A stretch of 64,000 bases of DNA from Imbricaverruca yamaguchii (lineage: Eukaryota; Arthropoda; Thecostraca; Neoverrucidae), in assembly GCA_034440575.1 (NCBI GenBank), contig JAOTOL010001318.1:558001-622000 (forward strand), in the 5' to 3' direction. This document shows, one piece after another, positions 59,340-64,000 of the stretch. The first letter of the stretch is position 1. Each line of letters opens with the position of its first letter. Below the pieces are notes generated by a model. That model was not told the origin of the DNA and did not search any database. It saw only the letters and a list, made by a program, of their open reading frames with translations. Position numbers and translations under genes: made by a program.

Positions 59340-59923
59340 AGGACTGGCGAGTGGCGCGCATGTGTCACAGCGGCAGCGGGAGCTCCAGTTTGTTTATGAG
59401 CCCTCTAATTTCAGATTGCTTGATTAAACTGCCGACGCGTCGCGATACATTACCTGATTTTGTGCTTTGCCTGGGACGGGAGCGCCAATTTTTATTTCGA
59501 AGAACGTTGTAGCATTTTGCTTTAATTCCTCACGAACAGTTGTTGTATGTTTGTAGGCGTGAATTCCTCGTGGCAGTCGCTGAATTTATCTAGTCCGCAT
59601 CGGTGTCGCTGATGCAGTCGATGATGTACGAGTCAAGTCTACGCTTCTGAATGCTGAAAATGTTGCCATAGTCGGGGAATGTTACGCTTGTCGCCGAATC
59701 CGGGGCAATGGTAGAAAAGTTGCTAGGATTATCAATGCAGAGTTGCTGTTCATGGATAAAGCATGAAGTGTTCCCAGTTTATTGTTTTTGACTGGTTGGC
59801 TGTACACACCAAGCTTTGCTTTCTCCATCCCCCCCCCCGCTCACCGGACATTGAACCCCATAGGTCGTTGCTGAACTGTGGAGCCTGACCCCCCCCAGCC
59901 AAAAATTCGTGGCGGCGCCCCTG

Positions 59924-59931
59924 GTGCTGCG
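59924..59931. other. 8-bp target duplication (right) of large hAT
   Basis: GTGCTGCG. Confidence 0.95.
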
Positions 59932-60182
59932 TAAGACTCCTGCCACCGCCGGCAGCCTTGCGTCTTCACGCCCAAGTGACATGCGCAAATATTGAGACTA
60001 ATTATGTTGCCTAATCAGCACAACCGCAGTCGGCCACCATCTATCCGCCGAGCAATATTGGGCATCCGCCGACCACATAACGAGCAATGGTTGGCCCCGC
60101 CCGGCCGACCAAGCATTCCAACACACCACCCATCCCCTCGAACGACCACGTTCCGATGGTCGGCGAACGTCGCAATGGATGA

Positions 60183-60592
60183 CAATGGTGGGTGACGGCT
60201 GTGAGTGACGGTGGTGGGTGACTGTGGTGGATGACTGTGGTGGATGACTGTGGTGGATGACGGTGGCGGATGACGGTGGTGGATGACTGTGGTGGATTAC
60301 TGTGGTGGATGACGGTGGTGGATGACGGTGGTGGATGACTGTGGTGGATGATTATGGTGGATGACTGTGGTGGATGATTGTGGTGGATGACTGTGTGGAT
60401 GACGGTGGTGGATGACGGTGGTGGATGACGGTGGTGGGTGACGGTGGTGGGTGACGGCGGTGGATGACTGTGGTGGATGACTGTGGTGGGTGACGGTGGT
60501 GGGTGACTGTGGTGGGTGACTGTGGTGGGTGACGGCGGTGGATGACTGTGGTGGATGACTGTGGTGGGTGACAGCTGTGGGTGACAGCTGCG
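60183..60592. repeat. 13-bp minisatellite (~31 copies)
   Basis: Unit GGTGGATGACTGT with GGTGGGTGACGGT-type variants. The frame repeats every 13 residues (His/Pro/Ser/Thr-rich on the minus strand), an artefact of the array. Confidence 0.95.
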
Positions 60593-60767
60593 CGTGCCTG
60601 CGTTCGGACTTGGCGCCACGTACACCGGTGTGCAGATCGTCGTTGTCCTGACCTATCCAGGCTAGTCACGCCGCGGCGCCTACGCTGACACCCAAAACAT
60701 TTGGCCAACAAACACGTGTTATCTCCGTCATCGGTGGTGGGCTGGTCGGCAGCAACCGCACCGGCAC

Positions 60768-60918
60768 CTGCTGACACTGACAGACACCGTGTCGGCAGCT
60801 GCTGACAATGGCAGACACCGTGTCGGCAGCTGCTGATCGTGGTGCACAGTGCCGACAGCTGCTGACCCTGGCAGACACCGTGTCGGCAGCTGCTGACCAT
60901 GATAGACACCGCGCCAGC
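60768..60918. repeat. 31-bp tandem repeat, 5 copies
   Basis: Units carry GACACCGTGTCGGCAGCTGC and TGACC(A/C)TGGCA. GACACCGTGTC is itself palindromic. Confidence 0.9.
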
Positions 60919-61155
60919 AGGCCGCCGAATCACACAAGGTGTGACGACCACGTCTGGTGCTGTCCCGGCCGTTCGGTGACTCGCACGGTTTGACACGCTA
61001 GGGTGGGCGTCATTACGACACGCGGCGGCGGGGGCGTCGCTGGACGCGTGGGTGTCCCGCGGCGTCTCGACCTGCCACCCAGCTGTCAACGGCGGCCGTC
61101 AGTCGACCGTGACCGCCGCCATCCCGACCGCCGTCGCCGCCGCCGCCGCCGCAAA

Positions 61156-61260
61156 ATGAGTCGCGCACAAGACGAGATCTGGCGACAGGTGGCGGGTCTG
61201 GATCATGGCGGTCGATCACAGTCACTATCTACCAGCCTAGCTACCCATGTCGGCGAGTGA
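61156..61260 (+). CDS. possible first coding exon in a GC-rich block, unrecognised
   Basis: After a (CCG)n stretch, GCAAAATGAG places an ATG in a good context. The frame begins MSRAQDEIWRQVAGLDHGGR and stops at 61258-61260. GC-rich upstream DNA of about 500 bp fits a promoter region. No donor or domain is convincing, so this is only a candidate. Confidence 0.25.
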   Translation: MSRAQDEIWRQVAGLDHGGRSQSLSTSLATHVGE

Positions 61261-61799
61261 CCGAAAATCGCGGCAACAGCGCGGCAGCCGACAAAAGAGC
61301 CCGTGAGGCTCACCACAGCAAATACGGCGGAGGCGACGTCAGCGGCGGCACATCATAACACCGACGGGGGGCGACCTTTCACCGCTGTCGTAGAGCGAGG
61401 GTCATCCGACGGACCACGCTCTGACGCGGCAGTCAGACGGTCAACAGACCGTCGAACCACGGCATGCATACTGATTACCGATGGCTAGACCCCGGCGCAA
61501 TTTGTCCTCCAGCGAGAGGATTTGGGCACTCTTTTTCTCGCCCGTCGGAATAACACACGCGCGACCTTTTCACTCACCCGACGACAATTCGCAACGCAAA
61601 ATAATAACGAGCGTCTGTCGGTCAGCGCTGACATGGGCTTAAGCGTACCCCACAGACCGTGTCATGCAGCAAACAAAGTCACGTAGCCTTCCGGCGCTGT
61701 ATCGCATCTTCAAAAATGCACAACTTCTACCGTTCATAATTTACGAATCAAGTTAATTTCCGAAAATTAGAAGTTCATTTCCAACAATTGGAAGTAAAC
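61261..61799. other. unannotated stretch
   Basis: Nothing recognised. Confidence 0.4.
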
Positions 61800-62010
61800 T
61801 TCCAAAATGTACATTGTCATATCGGTTATGGTGAGCATAAGCATGCCACTTATAAACAAGACACTGATAGAAACGAAGCATGCAGACTTCACAAACGCAC
61901 ATCAAGACGCATGTCGATCTTTGCTTGAACAGGATATTCATTCAGTGTTGAGGAAGTGGTATATTTCACCCTGTTTCACAAATAATTTAACACTGTCTGC
62001 GGATGATTTT
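61800..62010 (+). repeat. paralogous segment, related to 47960-48150
   Basis: Open frame 61807-62055 with LLEQDIHSVLRKWYISPCF; matches the 48 kb segment at DNA and protein level. Family unknown. Confidence 0.5.
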
Positions 62011-62213
62011 TCACATTCACAAAGCGGTGAAGGATTCTACTTGGCGACTCATTGACGAAAGTCAGTATTCCCTACCTGCTTTCCTTGCGTCTTGCTGTTT
62101 TCGCTTACATACGGACACCGTAATCGCTTTTCCTTTCCCACCGAAGGGCAACCATGGGTCATTAATCATTTCGAGATGATATGCTGTATAACTTGGATGG
62201 CTTTTTATTGACC

Positions 62214-62215
62214 GT

Positions 62216-62299
<84 letters not shown>

Positions 62300-62310
62300 C
62301 ATATATATCA
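62214..62310. repeat. (TA)n microsatellite
   Basis: About 42 TA units followed by TATG/TACA interruptions. Confidence 0.97.
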
Positions 62311-63225
62311 CATAGGCGATCAATCTCCAAAGAATGTTTCAGCTATTGCGTGATACAGCACACCATTATACTGGTCCTGGAATATCATCAAAATTATTTG
62401 GTGTGATGCAGAAGCGTGCTGAAACTTGATGGCTAATCAAATTGGGTCCGGTATGTTTAACGATTGGTAGTTAGTGCAACAGGATGTTGATTGCAGAAGT
62501 TATTGTGTGCCCATACGAAGCAGTTATGCATTGCTGTCAATATTCATTCCACAGCGTCAGTATTCAGGAAGAACTAAAGAGAAAATCACGTCATTTTCGG
62601 TGATTCGTGTGGTCAATCATTCCATGTCAGAAGAAGTGAAGTCTAGGAACTACAGCTCAGTCTCGTGAAGCTCTATACCAGAAGTGTAAATTAAGTAAGG
62701 CCCAGCTGGACTACCAACCTTCGCGCTCACCTTACTTGGTAAGCATGCAACCAAAGTCGCACCCTCATCCCCTTCCACAAAAATGGCTGGGACAACAGCG
62801 GAGCCACTCTCTGGGCAGTGAGAAATTTCAGTCGTGTTTAATTTGCTACATTACCACTGAAATGTTCCGCACACAAACCCTTTCGGGATTGAGCCGTTAC
62901 CTGATAAAATGGCTGGGCGTCTGCAGCTGTTTCGCTTTTTCTGATGTCATGTAACACGTGTGCTTGTCGGTGGCCACGCATAATCAGCTCGCACACTGTA
63001 AGCGGAAATCTATTCCGCTTTTCTTTATGCATTCACTGTTCATTTTTAAACGTGCCCTGTGAGTCGCAAGACGTATGTTCCGGCGCAGTTTTCCATTGTT
63101 CGACTCCATTCATAGGAATCCATTGTGGTGCCACGGTCACGGCCCTCACGTCCATACCCACCGGGTCGATTGCCGCATACGTTTCCTTTAAACCGCGCCG
63201 TCTCTCCGGTCGGATCCTCACACCG
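62311..63225. other. unannotated stretch
   Basis: Nothing recognised. Confidence 0.4.
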
Positions 63226-63254
63226 TGTCTCGGGTGGGGTGGGGTGGGGTGGGG
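63226..63254 (+). repeat. (GGGGT)n G-rich tract
   Basis: Five runs of four or more G separated by T, able in principle to form a G-quadruplex. Confidence 0.85.
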
Positions 63255-64000
63255 GCACGGGTCTGTTATGAACCCCTCCTCTAAAATCCAAACTAAGCGT
63301 TGCACGAAAACAAGGTGTCATCCAAAAGCGTTCGACGAGTAGGGCCCGACACCATCCAAAAAAAATTTCCCCCAAAAGTGACGTCACTAGGAGGCCTAGA
63401 TTTTCACGTCTTATATTATGCTTTTGGCTCTGTGGAGTTCATTTTGGGGATATTTGACAAACAAAAATTACTTGGAATCAGAAAGGGACAGCGAACTCGA
63501 ACAGACCAGTACATTTTTTTTGGGCACCAAAAAATGATCAATTTATTTTTTGAAGCTTCAAAATTTTGAATTTTCAAGTTTTCTTTAATTTTCCTTTTTT
63601 AATGGGTCAAGCTGACTCAAATCGTTGTTCGAAGTCAACTTACTCTAAAATATGCTTACTTTAGCAAGGAGCTTCTATTTTAAATATAATAGGCAAATAT
63701 GCAAAATCAATAAGTAGTCAAAAACGAAGATAAAAATTCCTCTCGTACGTTTTGTTGCGTCCCTAGGGATAAGCAAACGCCGAAAGTTTCATTATAATAT
63801 CGGTATCCATTAAAGCGTGACGACTGGTGAAACTTTTTTTTGGGAGGTGAGCTCACTTGACCTAGACTAACACGTTGACCCTGGATGACCTGACTTCAAA
63901 AGTTTGACACAACATGCCAAATTGATGTGGGAACAGGTATGCCAAATGTCGGAGCGCTGTTGCACGCCGTCTTTTCACTATCCGCGGAAAACCTGAGGGG
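63255..64000. other. unannotated A/T-rich end of window
   Basis: No recognised feature. Confidence 0.4.

Larger units (their letters stand above)
50771..59923 (+). mobile_element. large autonomous-type hAT transposon (9,153 bp)
   Basis: Begins GAGGGGCGCCG and ends CGGCGCCCCTG, so the terminal inverted repeat is about 10-11 bp (AGGGGCGCCG). It is flanked by exact 8-bp duplications GTGCTGCG. The first base is G where C is usual in hATs, probably a point change. Sub-terminal regions are rich in G runs with small palindromes (GGGGGGTCGCGACCCCCC near 50797). It encodes a three-exon transposase with a 4.76-kb first intron. Intron 1 hosts a SINE and a smaller hAT. A hAT of this size is unusual; typical elements are about 2.5-5 kb. 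Confidence 0.95.

Overview
The window is eukaryotic, repeat-rich genomic DNA, most likely from an invertebrate animal. A crustacean or other arthropod is my best guess, made from the mix of hAT transposons, tRNA-derived SINEs, a LINE remnant with an RNase H domain, and a short degenerate GGTTAGG stretch near 39.65 kb; the species cannot be named from sequence alone. There are no prokaryotic operons, no rRNA, no CRISPR array and no complete host gene. Most long open frames here are a by-product of minisatellites that lack stop codons in several frames.

Region 1-24 kb: degenerate minisatellites, a perfect 23-bp-arm hairpin (2.19 kb), two copies of one hAT family (a 5'-truncated copy at 2.41-3.76 kb and a full-length copy at 12.295-15.466 kb with ~300-bp terminal inverted repeats and an exact 8-bp target duplication), a 477-bp non-autonomous hAT made of GGAGCC repeats (5.265-5.741 kb), another small inverted-repeat element (10.835-11.190 kb), and a ~600-bp repeat present in opposite orientations on both sides of the full-length hAT. 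SINE copies lie at 4.2, 5.8, 9.7 and 17.3 kb. A decayed LINE ORF1 with a CX2CX4HX4C zinc knuckle lies on the minus strand at 21.9-22.5 kb.

Region 24-50 kb: a succession of tandem arrays (76, 27, 47, 22, 45, 24, 30, 24, ~49, 48 and 33 bp units). The 27-bp and 30-bp arrays show higher-order structure. Between them are two more SINEs (29.3 and 30.6 kb), the 3' end of a LINE (36.4-37.7 kb, minus strand) whose A/T tail is a microsatellite, and a few short minus-strand stretches that look like host exons: a Cys/His-rich plus coiled-coil exon at 32.3-32.6 kb, a C2-domain-like piece at 40.7-40.8 kb, and a 99-nt candidate at 45.5 kb.

Region 50.7-59.9 kb: a 9,153-bp hAT transposon with an exact 8-bp duplication (GTGCTGCG). 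It carries a three-exon transposase gene (TTF-type zinc finger, hAT catalytic core, C-terminal dimerisation region) with a single frameshift. Intron 1 contains a SINE and an 877-bp non-autonomous hAT, each with its own target duplication, so the insertion order can be read. The last 4 kb hold a 13-bp array, a 31-bp array, a GC-rich block with a possible first exon, a (TA)n tract and a G-rich tract.

The clearest result is a dense, datable hAT landscape (five elements, every complete one flanked by an 8-bp duplication) together with a SINE superfamily whose members share a central domain but carry different tRNA-like heads. I did not find a convincing new cellular system; the best candidates for novelty are the SINE central domain, the hairpin-bearing short dispersed repeat, and the small hAT elements.
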